34,171 nucleotides of DNA from Hyphomicrobiales bacterium (GTDB lineage Bacteria > Pseudomonadota > Alphaproteobacteria > Rhizobiales > Rhizobiaceae), in NCBI GenBank assembly GCA_900472175.1, contig UCHD01000035.1, positions 1 through 34,171 of the forward strand, in the 5' to 3' direction. Positions 1 through 7,705 of the stretch are shown in pieces; position 1 is the first letter of the stretch, and each line of letters begins with the position of its first letter. The notes beneath the pieces are model-generated. The model saw only the letters and a list, made by a program, of their open reading frames with translations, was not told the origin of the DNA and made no database searches. Made by a program: the position numbers and the translations under genes.

Positions 1-184
1 CATGGGATCTAAAGCCGAAGAGGCAAGCAATCCGCGCCCGCAGGCCCTGCGCTAGATTGAAAGCTCCAGGCCTACGCGCGCTGACCCTATGCAACCAGAG
101 GCAGGGGTCCCTCTTGGGAGCCGATACGGGGTCCCGTTACCAAGCCGATTGACAGCCAGAGCGTCGTACGATTAAGATGGCGCG

Positions 185-920
185 TATCCGGCCGCGGTGA
201 AAAGTTCAACCATTCCGCTCGATGGAAGAGGTTACAGAATGACCCGAGCGCCTTTCTGAGGTCGAAGGTTCTGGCCTGTGCGGCTCTCAGGTGCCCTTTG
301 ATCTTTGAGAATGCCATCTCGATGGAATTGAGATCGGGGCTTTTGGGCGGCAGGAAGAGGAACCGTGCGCTGCGTGGACGGGCCAGGTTGTCGAGGATGA
401 CGACATCGCCGCGTGGCAGGATGGGCGAGCTGGGTCTCGATATAGGTGTCGAACGCGGCGCGGTTCATCAGGCGGTCGACGATCACGGCGCGGTCAGCCC
501 GAAGCATCGAAGCCCGGCGATGAAGGTATGCGTTCCCCAATGGCCAAACGGCGCATCCATGCGCAATTGGTCGCCGCACGGGCAGCTGCCGCGCAGCCGG
601 ACCATCTTCGTATTCACCCACGTTTCGTCAATAAACAAGCCGATGCTGCTCCGGCCGCATGCGTGGCTGACACTTTGTGATCCACACTTCATGAGAAAGC
701 CGCAGCGTCGCGCGTGCGCCTTCCGACCCCATCAGGGCTTTTTTTTATATGTGAACCCTTCCGCCACAAGGCCCCGTAGCAAGGATGGTGGCGCAACACG
801 AATTCCATACGTCCCATCAAGCTTGTCAGCCAGTTCCGGCATGGTGATGTCGGGTCTGATCTCGAGTGGACGACGCTCTAGCGAACGAGAAAGGTCGTCA
901 AGCAAAAAGAGGCGGGGCAA
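185..920 (-). pseudogene. IS630-family transposase, decayed
   Basis: Pieces of one IS630-type DDE transposase lie in order on the minus strand. An N-terminal helix-turn-helix portion ends in TYKKKP near 735. The first catalytic Asp sits in FIDETWVNTK near 620, the second in VVILDNLA near 390, and the catalytic Glu in PDLNSIEMAFSKIK near 310. The C-terminal end is near 200. The reading frame changes at an A8 tract (about 731-738), again just before FIDETW, and leaves and re-enters around 420-500. About 20 residues between the second Asp and the FLFLPP motif are missing. There is no intact product. Terminal inverted repeats were not identified, so the ends of the element are not defined. It is probably an old insertion at the edge of the sulfatase block. 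Confidence 0.85.
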
Positions 921-952
921 ACCCCGCGTCTTCTAGAATGTATGAAAATTGA

Positions 953-2599
953 TCAACGCGGTGCGAGCTTTTCAAGATCGCCGAGCCTTTTCATAGCAGC
1001 CTGCTGTTGTAACCAACCGTAGTTGATGCCGCTGGCGTTGAGCGCACTCCCTGTCTGGAACGGATACTGGTCGAAATCCTGGAAAAACTCCTTGATCTTG
1101 CCCTGAATTGGAACCAGAAGCCAAATGTTCCGCGCGAAGAAATCGAGCGCCCCACCGGCTTCGTCCAAGGCCCGCTCATAGGGGTCCATGCGCAGATTGC
1201 TGATCATAGCCCAGCCGGGGACCTCGCGGGTTGCCGTCGCGATATTGCCATGGCTTTGTGTCGCAAAAGCCACTTTCCAATCGTTCCAGCGGATGGCATT
1301 GAGGTTTCCGCCCTGGTCAAAGTAGTAGACGGATTCCCGCGGCGGCTTCTCTGCCTCACCTTTCAGCAGTGGTGTGAGATCGAAGCCGTCGAGATGAACC
1401 TTGAAGTTTTTGGTACCCGCCTGATAGCCGGTCTTCATTGCTTCCTTGATATCCGGAATGCCCGCTGCGGTCGCAAAGGTCGGCAGCCAATCCATCAGCG
1501 TGACAGGTTCGTTGATCTGCGTGCCCGGCTTTACCACGCCCGGCCAGCGCACCATCATGGGAATGCGGAACCCGCCTTCCCATGTCGTGCCCTTTTCACC
1601 GTGGAACATCGTCATGGCGCCATCTGGCCACAGCGCGAGTTCTGCGCCGTTGTCGGTGGTGTAAAGCACGATGGTGTTCTCGGTGATGCCGAGATCGTCG
1701 AGTTGTTGGAGGAGCTGTCCGACGTGACCGTCATGCTCGACCATCCCATCTGCGTGAATGCCCATGCCGGTCTTGCCAATCGAATCTGGCTTCAAGTGGG
1801 TGAAGACATGCATGCGGGTCGAGTTGAACCAGCAAAAGAACGGCGCGTCGCCCTTCGCCTTACGTTCAATGAAGTCCTTGGCAGCTGCCAGGAATTCCTC
1901 GTCAATCGTCTCCATGCGCTTGGTGTTGAGCGCCCCCGTATCTTCTATCTTGCCATCTGCGCTGGACTTAATGACGCCGCGCGGGCCGTATTGTTTCGCA
2001 AATTCCGGATCTTTCGGGTAGAAATAGCCCTCGGGTTCCTCCTCCGCATTCAGATGGTAGAGGTTGCCGAAGAACTCGTCGAAGCCGTGGTTGGTCGGGA
2101 GGTGTTCGTCGCGGTCGCCGAGATGGTTCTTGCCGAATTGACCGGTGGCATAACCCTTCGATTTCATCACGTCGGCAATCGTCGGCATCCAGTCCTGAAT
2201 ACCGTGCGGATCGCCTGGCATGCCGATTGTCAGCAGCCCGGTGCGGAACGGCTCCTGACCAAGAATGAACGAAGCGCGCCCGGCCGTGCAGCTTTGCTGG
2301 CCATAGCTGTCGGTGAAGATCGCGCCTTCGGCGGCGATGCGGTCGATATTCGGCGTGCGGTAGCCCATGAGGCCCATCGTGTAGGCGCTAATCTGCGGAA
2401 TACCAATATCGTCACCGAAGATGACGAGAACGTTCGGCGGTTTGGATGATCCCGCTGCGGTTGTGGCCGTCTGGGCTTGTGCTGTAGTGGCGACTGTGCC
2501 GCTTGCCGCCGCCGCAGCAGCTAGCATTGTTCCGCCCAACAGGAGATCGCGGCGGTTGATGCTCATTGGCTTCTCTGTTCCGCTGTCCGGAAAACTCAT
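953..2599 (-). CDS. Tat-exported sulfatase (formylglycine type)
   Basis: Sulfatase of 548 aa predicted to hydrolyse a sulfate ester in the periplasm. A twin-arginine leader (NRRDLLLGG, residues 15-23) is followed by an Ala-rich hydrophobic stretch ending near residue 42. The metal-binding pair is D63-D64 (FGDDIG). The nucleophile is Cys104 in SCTAGRAS, the C-x-A-x-R form that is oxidised to formylglycine. Lys157 and His159 lie in GKNHLGD, and a later TDNGAE carries metal ligands. The ATG is preceded by GAGGAG at good spacing; an internal ATG at codon 12 is a weaker alternative. The length suits the shorter arylsulfatase class, unlike the two ~780-aa sulfatases upstream. It is the last gene of the minus-strand block and is separated from its neighbour by a 565-bp gap, so it may have its own promoter. 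The family is clear; the substrate is unknown. Confidence 0.93.
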   Translation of the reverse strand: MSFPDSGTEKPMSINRRDLLLGGTMLAAAAAASGTVATTAQAQTATTAAGSSKPPNVLVIFGDDIGIPQISAYTMGLMGYRTPNIDRIAAEGAIFTDSYGQQSCTAGRASFILGQEPFRTGLLTIGMPGDPHGIQDWMPTIADVMKSKGYATGQFGKNHLGDRDEHLPTNHGFDEFFGNLYHLNAEEEPEGYFYPKDPEFAKQYGPRGVIKSSADGKIEDTGALNTKRMETIDEEFLAAAKDFIERKAKGDAPFFCWFNSTRMHVFTHLKPDSIGKTGMGIHADGMVEHDGHVGQLLQQLDDLGITENTIVLYTTDNGAELALWPDGAMTMFHGEKGTTWEGGFRIPMMVRWPGVVKPGTQINEPVTLMDWLPTFATAAGIPDIKEAMKTGYQAGTKNFKVHLDGFDLTPLLKGEAEKPPRESVYYFDQGGNLNAIRWNDWKVAFATQSHGNIATATREVPGWAMISNLRMDPYERALDEAGGALDFFARNIWLLVPIQGKIKEFFQDFDQYPFQTGSALNASGINYGWLQQQAAMKRLGDLEKLAPR

Positions 2600-2699
2600 G
2601 ATCGTCTCCTCATCAAATGAAGTCTAAAAAGTCCGAATTCTTGAAAGGCAATTTGCGTGGAATTGTGAAAACTGCCTGCAGGAAAGGTGGCGTTGCTTC

Positions 2700-2774
2700 T
2701 TAAACGGTTCGCTGGCTCTACAAGATCATTGTTGGATCCGATCGCCGTTTAATAAGGGAGCGGATCGTTAAACG
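2700..2774. promoter_or_regulatory. three TTAAACG half-sites, candidate operator
   Basis: TTAAACG occurs at 2700-2706, its inverse CGTTTAA at 2746-2752, and TTAAACG again at 2768-2774. The last two form a perfect inverted repeat with a 15-nt spacer. The cluster is 100-175 bp upstream of the sulfatase start. A role in binding a dimeric regulator is inferred. Confidence 0.35.
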
Positions 2775-2880
2775 TCGGCGCTTTGCGACAGTAGCTCTCT
2801 GGGCAGCATTCACAGTGCGATCCCGTCCAGATGAGGTGTAGCCGCCCGACTATCCCCCGATCTGCGAGTTTGGCTAGGTG

Positions 2881-2901
2881 CGAACATGTACGAACATGTT
2901 C
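2881..2901. repeat. direct repeat CGAACATGT with palindrome GAACATGTTC
   Basis: CGAACATGT is repeated at 2881-2889 and 2891-2899, one helical turn apart. The second copy is part of the perfect 10-bp palindrome GAACATGTTC (2892-2901). It lies about 290 bp upstream of the sulfatase gene. It could be a regulator site; no family assignment is possible. Confidence 0.3.
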
Positions 2902-3047
2902 CTAGAGTCTGCAGCCCTTGGTTTTCGTTAGACGCGAATCTATTCTCCTACGAGGATGGCTTAGGTTTTTCGCTTTGTTGTTTTGCTTCCCTTCGTCGCC
3001 GGTCAACCAGCCTCCGGAACCAGCTTCAGCAAGTCAGAATCGACCAA

Positions 3048-3059
3048 GTTTATTTAAAC
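3048..3059. repeat. inverted repeat GTTTA-TT-TAAAC
   Basis: A perfect 5-bp inverted repeat with a 2-nt centre in the same gap. It resembles the other GTTTAA/TTAAAC sites of this block. Here it also lies just downstream of the stop of the Tat DUF1254 gene. Confidence 0.3.
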
Positions 3060-3164
3060 CTGGCGTAGATGCCTAACTCCGCATTCGTTTTTAAATGTGC
3101 CGGAATGTATGTGAATCCAGATTCTTTCCGGGGCCGATGCCCTGCATTACTGAAATGAAAAACG

Positions 3165-4715
3165 CTATACCGCGCTGATCTTTGGCGGCTTCCAGGAGCC
3201 ATCAAGGATGGGTTCTTTGCCCCAGTAAGCACGAATATAAAGCGAGAAACTTCCGTCAGGTGCTGGAATCCAGTTGGTCTCCTTGTCACCACCCGGTGAT
3301 TTCGCGCCTGCATACAGCGTCAGCGACCCGTCACTGTTGCGCTTCAGGTTCTTGTTTTTCGTGCCGAGCGAATATCGCTTCAGGTCGTTGGCGTGGAAGA
3401 GATGCTTGTCGTTGTATAGCGTCAGCGACCAGAAACCATCTACGGGAGGCTCCTGACCCGCCGCGAACGTGATCGCGTAGTTCCCCTTGCCAGTCAGCTC
3501 TTTGCCGGTTTCGTCAAAGTCCGTGTAGAAATACTGGGTTTCTGTCGGCCTGTTGTCGAACATATTCGATTTCGACGTTCCGGTACGGTTGAAATAATCG
3601 AGGCCGAACTGTGCATTGTTGGTCGAGCGGTTCCATCCATTGCCTGCGGGGCGGCCGTTGTGTTTCCACTCAAAGAACGGGCCGATGACATTTTTTTCTG
3701 TCTCGACTGCTGTCTCGACCAGAAGCTTCTTGATTTCCGGGTCCTTCTCCGCCGCATCGAGCAGCAAGCGGAACTGGCCGTACATCGCTTCCTCGCCGGG
3801 CAAGGGATCGGCTGTCGCCAGGACGTCGGGAAACTGGTCGAAGAATTTTTCGGGGATCACCCATTTCGTCTCGCCGCCCCCCTCGTCCGGGTCGGTCGAC
3901 TTCGGAACGGGGATGTCCTTGGCGGTCGCCCAGTCGATTGTCTTCATCTCGCCGGTGAAATCCTTGAGGGGATAGAAGACAACCTGGTTGATCGACGCCT
4001 GGATCGCCTTCTTGTCTTCCGGCGTGTCGTCTTGAAAGATGCGCGGGATGGCGTTGGCAAGCGCGGTCGGGGATCGGATCACCTCGGTGATCCCATTCGG
4101 CTTGAGGCCGTTCCACCTCGGGCCGACCAGCAGATAGAAGCCTGGCTTGGTTCCATAAGGCTTGCCCAGATTGCCGAACTGGTCGGTGCGGGCATCATAT
4201 AGGGCATAGACCCAGAAGCGGTCGCCGAAATCCGGCACCTGGGCGACAACCGGCTCTTCGTCGAGCGAAAAGAACCCCAGGCCATAGACGACGTCCTGGT
4301 TGGGGCAAGTGACGAAGGTCTCCGACGGTTCGATGTAGTCATGCAGCATGCCGATCTGGCCGCGCGGCGCGGCAGGCAGAATGCCGCCGAGCAGTCCAGG
4401 ATAGGGCGCTTGCGTGATCTTGGCGTTGCGGTTCAGCATGTTGACGATTGGCCATCCCCAGACGTAGGCGAGTTGGGCAATTGTCCTGGCGTAACCGGGG
4501 TGCATCGTGACGCCGGTAGCGGGCATGGTGAGTTCGGCCGCAACAGCGCTTGTCTCCGCCTGAACGGCACCTGCCGTCGCGATAATGGGCGCTGCCGCCA
4601 ATACAGCCGGGACGCCTGCTCTTGCGCCGAAAGTGGCCAAGGCTGCGGCCCCGAAACTTCCCTTCATTGCGTCACGGCGGGTGACTTCCTGATGACTTTG
4701 TATTGTCTTGCTCAC
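3165..4715 (-). CDS. Tat-exported DUF1254/DUF1214 protein
   Basis: Protein of 516 aa with the two-domain layout of the DUF1254 (N-terminal, roughly residues 65-230) and DUF1214 (C-terminal, roughly 390-505) families. The biochemical function of these families is not established. The leader carries [11 protein letters not shown], a twin-arginine motif, followed by a long Ala-rich segment, so export in folded form is likely. The DUF1254 part has the CPNQDVVYG motif shared, as N-x-D-x-x-Y, with the three other homologues here. The DUF1214 part has GFWSLTLYN and NWIPAPDG. The start is GTG, preceded by AAGGA; no nearby in-frame ATG fits better. It follows the 500-aa homologue after 46 bp and is probably co-transcribed with it. 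The family is secure; the role in handling a sulfated compound is only inferred from neighbours. Confidence 0.9.
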   Translation of the reverse strand: MSKTIQSHQEVTRRDAMKGSFGAAALATFGARAGVPAVLAAAPIIATAGAVQAETSAVAAELTMPATGVTMHPGYARTIAQLAYVWGWPIVNMLNRNAKITQAPYPGLLGGILPAAPRGQIGMLHDYIEPSETFVTCPNQDVVYGLGFFSLDEEPVVAQVPDFGDRFWVYALYDARTDQFGNLGKPYGTKPGFYLLVGPRWNGLKPNGITEVIRSPTALANAIPRIFQDDTPEDKKAIQASINQVVFYPLKDFTGEMKTIDWATAKDIPVPKSTDPDEGGGETKWVIPEKFFDQFPDVLATADPLPGEEAMYGQFRLLLDAAEKDPEIKKLLVETAVETEKNVIGPFFEWKHNGRPAGNGWNRSTNNAQFGLDYFNRTGTSKSNMFDNRPTETQYFYTDFDETGKELTGKGNYAITFAAGQEPPVDGFWSLTLYNDKHLFHANDLKRYSLGTKNKNLKRNSDGSLTLYAGAKSPGGDKETNWIPAPDGSFSLYIRAYWGKEPILDGSWKPPKISAV

Positions 4716-4761
4716 AATTCATTCCTTTCACTGCGTTCAAACATTGGCAAATACGCGGTTG

Positions 4762-6264
4762 TCAGTTCAGCTTGACGACATCGTCCGGTTTCCAGGTCTG
4801 ATCGAAGAATTCGACGCCCGTTCCATAGAGGCGTAGCGCGGCCAGGAAGTTGCGACCCTCAACTGTCTGAATCCAGTTGGATTCCGGCGCTTGTGCGGGT
4901 TTGGTCGGTCCGAAGAAGAGGTCGACCGACCCGTCGTCGTTGGTCTTCACCTTGTTGAAGCCATTGATCGACGGCATCAGTTGCTCTGCCGACGTCATGG
5001 TGCCATCGATAACGTTGTAGGCCGTCACCGCCCAGAAGAGTGCAGCCGGTGGATGCGGCGGCAGGTGAAGCTTGTAGGACTTGGAGCCTTCGAGAAAATT
5101 GCCGTCGGCGTCGCGGGCCGTGAAAGGATATTTCGATCCAGCATCAATCGTGCGCATGACCATTGCTGGTGCCGAGGAATAGGCGAACTGAAAGTAGGAG
5201 GCACGCTGGATAATATCGAGGTAGCTTGCCTGCATCCAGTCGGCGGTGGCCGCCGCCCAGGTATTCTCGTACTGTCGGTCCTTGTAATAGAGGTTGCGCT
5301 TGTCTGGACGCCCGAGTTGTCGGCCTGCCAGGATCATCTTAGGTGTGGTCTCTACAGCCTTCTGGAGAGCCGCACTTTGTTTGTCGGTTGGTTCAAATGG
5401 CTCTCCCTTGACGATGCCAATGGAAGCCAGCACGCCTCGGGTCACAGGGTCAATGGAAGCGACAGGCTCATAATCGACGAACTCCTTGAGCTTCGTCCAG
5501 TACGAACTCCCGGTCGGATACATCATGTTGATCGACTTCCCGCTGCCATTAGGAAACTCCATCGGCTTGACATCCTTCTCGGGTGTCCAAAGCGGGTAGA
5601 TACGGGTCCGTTCTGCTTTAGTCACTGCAGGTACTGGATCAGGACCGCTGTCGCCTTTGCTCATTACGGTGCGGAAGAAAAGGAACACGTTATTTGTGGG
5701 GGATTTGAAGGCAAAGTACCCCTTTGGTATCTCACCATCATAATCAGGCGGTAACAGCAGATAGAGACCGCCCTGTGCCCTGTCCGGACCAATAGCACCC
5801 ACATCGGTTATGGTCCGCTGATAGAAGTCGGTGAACATGCCGATGACGTTCGAAGGCGCGGCAACGACAAGCGGGCCATCCTTCTTCAAATCGAGATAGC
5901 TCATCGAGTAGATGACGTCGGCATTGGGGGTCGGCACCCAAGCCCGGCTGTCCATGCGATCCTTCCAGATCGGCAATACGTTATAGCCGCCGCCGAAGGC
6001 CGCTTCGGAGCCATCCCGCATGCCGATGACGTTCAGGATCGGTATCGTCAGGACATAGGCCTGGACAGCATTCTGATAGAAGAATTGGTCTCGAAGGGAC
6101 TCGGCCTCCTGCTGCGGCAGCCAGTTGCCCTTATTGATCTGCTCCATCAGAGGAGAAAGTTTGTTGCTGTTTTCCTGCGCGGTCGCAGGACCTGCGGTCG
6201 AGAGCATGGCTGCCAGCGATGTCGATACAAGCAGTGCGCGAGTGATGGTGATGAGACGATTCAC
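4762..6264 (-). CDS. secreted DUF1254/DUF1214 protein
   Basis: Protein of 500 aa with a classical Sec signal peptide. A hydrophobic core follows MNRLITITRA and a probable cleavage after PATA gives a mature start at QENS, residue 30 or so. The DUF1254 domain includes AVQAYVLTIPILNV and TPNADVIYSMSYLDL, which carries the N-x-D-x-x-Y motif. The DUF1214 domain near the C-terminus has ALFWAVTAYN and SNWIQTVEGR. The GTG start is backed by AAGGAG seven bases upstream, which decides it. It sits between two other DUF1254 genes, with 160 bp to the upstream one and 46 bp to the downstream one. It diverges strongly from both neighbours, so this is not a recent tandem duplication. Function unknown; periplasmic location likely. 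Confidence 0.9.
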   Translation of the reverse strand: MNRLITITRALLVSTSLAAMLSTAGPATAQENSNKLSPLMEQINKGNWLPQQEAESLRDQFFYQNAVQAYVLTIPILNVIGMRDGSEAAFGGGYNVLPIWKDRMDSRAWVPTPNADVIYSMSYLDLKKDGPLVVAAPSNVIGMFTDFYQRTITDVGAIGPDRAQGGLYLLLPPDYDGEIPKGYFAFKSPTNNVFLFFRTVMSKGDSGPDPVPAVTKAERTRIYPLWTPEKDVKPMEFPNGSGKSINMMYPTGSSYWTKLKEFVDYEPVASIDPVTRGVLASIGIVKGEPFEPTDKQSAALQKAVETTPKMILAGRQLGRPDKRNLYYKDRQYENTWAAATADWMQASYLDIIQRASYFQFAYSSAPAMVMRTIDAGSKYPFTARDADGNFLEGSKSYKLHLPPHPPAALFWAVTAYNVIDGTMTSAEQLMPSINGFNKVKTNDDGSVDLFFGPTKPAQAPESNWIQTVEGRNFLAALRLYGTGVEFFDQTWKPDDVVKLN

Positions 6265-6390
6265 GACTATTCTCCTTGAAATATCCTGCCTAGCTAAGAT
6301 GCGCCTGTTCCGTTCCCTGAAGAGTCACATTGCCAATTAAGTCGGCGGCTTCATTTCCATAATTTGCGGCAACCGTAAGACACCGCTCAA

Positions 6391-6422
6391 GACTTCATCG
6401 CTCCCTCGGGGGCGATGAAGTC
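6391..6422 (-). terminator. hairpin directly after DUF1254 gene stop
   Basis: GACTTCATCGC (6391-6401) and GCGATGAAGTC (6412-6422) form a perfect 11-bp stem, two bases past the stop codon of the 348-aa gene on the minus strand. No T-run follows, so it could be a weak terminator, an mRNA-stabilising or processing hairpin, or both. Confidence 0.5.
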
Positions 6423-6424
6423 AA

Positions 6425-7471
6425 TCAGTCAAGCTGGAGCTTTGGGGTCTGGTATGTGCCGTCGACGACTGAATTGCCCGGCATGTAGACGCGGAAGGCA
6501 GTCCAGAAGGGGGCCGTTGGGATGATCAATTCGTTGGTGTGACCATTCTTCCCGAATTCGCTCTCGGGTACATAGTAGATGTCGAAGGACTTGCCGTCGG
6601 GGTTGAGCTTGAGATCGGTGTTGCTGATTGTCGAACCCTCGTCGGTCTTCAAGTATTGATCATCGCCGTAGACCGTAACCGAGTAGAAGCCAAGCTTGGG
6701 ATCGACCAGCTCTGGGACGTTGTAGGTCGCCTTATAGGATTTTCCCATCTGAACGTCGTGCTTGTCTGTGAGATAGACGGCATCTTTGTCAGGGAGCAAA
6801 CCAGTGGCAATGGCAACACCCCGGTTCCTCGCTTCCAGCGAGACCGGATGCTCCACGGTGCCCATCGTTCCTTTCACGCCCTCCTTTTGAGCCTCGGCAA
6901 CATAACCTTCACGCACTTTCACGAAGGATGGCATATCCCAGTTGGTCACCTCAAAGCCTTTAGGCTGGTAGCCATTCAGATACTCGATCTTCAATTCGTC
7001 CTGGTACTGGTTGACCTTCTTAACGTCTTCCGGGTCTTTGTCGTTGATCTGCATGCGGACGTTCGCATAGAAAAAGTCAGTGGTCTTCGACGCAGGGATG
7101 ACATAGCGACCGGGGCCGTAGAATACCTTATATGTCACATGATCGTGGTTCATGATGTGGAGCGACATGTATCGCCCGTCATTCTCCGGCAGTGTGATGG
7201 CAACGTCTCCGCCGCCGTCGAGGACCGCGAAGGAGTAGACGGTATCCCGGTTCATCAGCGGCGCGGGCTGCTCGGATAGCGCCATCGTCTTGCGATGGTG
7301 GTGCCAGGTATTTTTGCCACCCTGTTCGACTTCTTTTTGCATCGCAAAGTCCGTCATCGCGCGTGCGAAGTTCTGTTCGGTGACGATGACCGGGTTTTCC
7401 TGCGCGACAACCACACCGGAAACCAGCGCGTACGATAGGAAGAAGGTGGTCAGGTAGTGCTTGGCCTTCAT
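6425..7471 (-). CDS. secreted compact DUF1254/DUF1214 protein
   Basis: Protein of 348 aa, a shorter relative of the two upstream-numbered DUF1254 proteins. The signal peptide is residues 1-24 with likely cleavage at VVA-QEN. The DUF1254 region is reduced to LMNRDTVYSFAVLDGGG and the strand-rich segment after it, including HIMNHDHVTYKVFYGPG. The DUF1214 end has FYSVTVYGDDQYLK and FRVYMPGNSVVDGTY. Its closest relative in the window is the 338-aa protein at 11257-12273, which has the same layout. The ATG is preceded by GGAAAGGGAT. The gene is the first of three consecutive DUF1254 genes and is separated from the preceding sulfatase gene by 234 bp holding a hairpin and an AT-rich palindrome, so it may begin its own transcript. 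The exact role is unknown. Confidence 0.88.
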   Translation of the reverse strand: MKAKHYLTTFFLSYALVSGVVVAQENPVIVTEQNFARAMTDFAMQKEVEQGGKNTWHHHRKTMALSEQPAPLMNRDTVYSFAVLDGGGDVAITLPENDGRYMSLHIMNHDHVTYKVFYGPGRYVIPASKTTDFFYANVRMQINDKDPEDVKKVNQYQDELKIEYLNGYQPKGFEVTNWDMPSFVKVREGYVAEAQKEGVKGTMGTVEHPVSLEARNRGVAIATGLLPDKDAVYLTDKHDVQMGKSYKATYNVPELVDPKLGFYSVTVYGDDQYLKTDEGSTISNTDLKLNPDGKSFDIYYVPESEFGKNGHTNELIIPTAPFWTAFRVYMPGNSVVDGTYQTPKLQLD

Positions 7472-7592
7472 GGGATGATCCCTTTCCGTTCGATTACCTT
7501 TCCGCGCTGGAAAGCGCGGTAGTTGCGTGTTCAGCGTACTTTAGACGGTAGAGCGCCATGGCCATGGGGGAAGTACTAACGGTAACAAACGC

Positions 7593-7602
7593 GTAAATTT
7601 AC
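7593..7602. promoter_or_regulatory. palindrome GTAAATTTAC upstream of DUF1254 gene
   Basis: A perfect 10-bp palindrome about 120 bp upstream of the 348-aa gene start. It resembles the 12-bp palindrome at 10065-10076. It is a candidate operator by position only. Confidence 0.3.
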
Positions 7603-7665
7603 AAAGACAACGCGACGGTCTTGCTACCTTGGGAACCTTCGGCAAGTTATCGCGTCGGTAGGGAG

Positions 7666-7698
7666 CGCTAACGGCGACATCGTGTGCCGCCGTTAGCG
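7666..7698 (-). terminator. hairpin after large sulfatase gene
   Basis: CGCTAACGGCG (7666-7676) and CGCCGTTAGCG (7688-7698) form a perfect 11-bp stem with an 11-nt loop, starting seven bases after the sulfatase stop on the minus strand. There is no T-tract downstream. It is probably a transcript-end or mRNA-stability structure that separates the sulfatase from the three DUF1254 genes. Confidence 0.5.
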
Positions 7699-7705
7699 AG
7701 TTGCG

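Larger units (their letters stand above)
2600..3164. other. intergenic region with repeated AT-rich half-sites
   Basis: No convincing gene in 565 bp. The stretch lies upstream of the Tat sulfatase and downstream of a DUF1254/1214 gene. It holds several inverted and direct repeats listed separately (2700-2774, 2881-2901, 3048-3059), so it probably contains the promoter and operators for the sulfatase. Short open frames here lack ribosome sites and family resemblance. Confidence 0.6.

Noticed and set aside
298..936. Plus-strand frame of 212 codons at the left end
   Set aside because: It is antisense to the IS630 transposase pieces, has no ribosome site and no family features.
1250..2449. Plus-strand frame of 399 codons
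   Set aside because: It is antisense to the Tat sulfatase, whose catalytic motifs and export signal are intact; GC-rich genes commonly leave such shadows.
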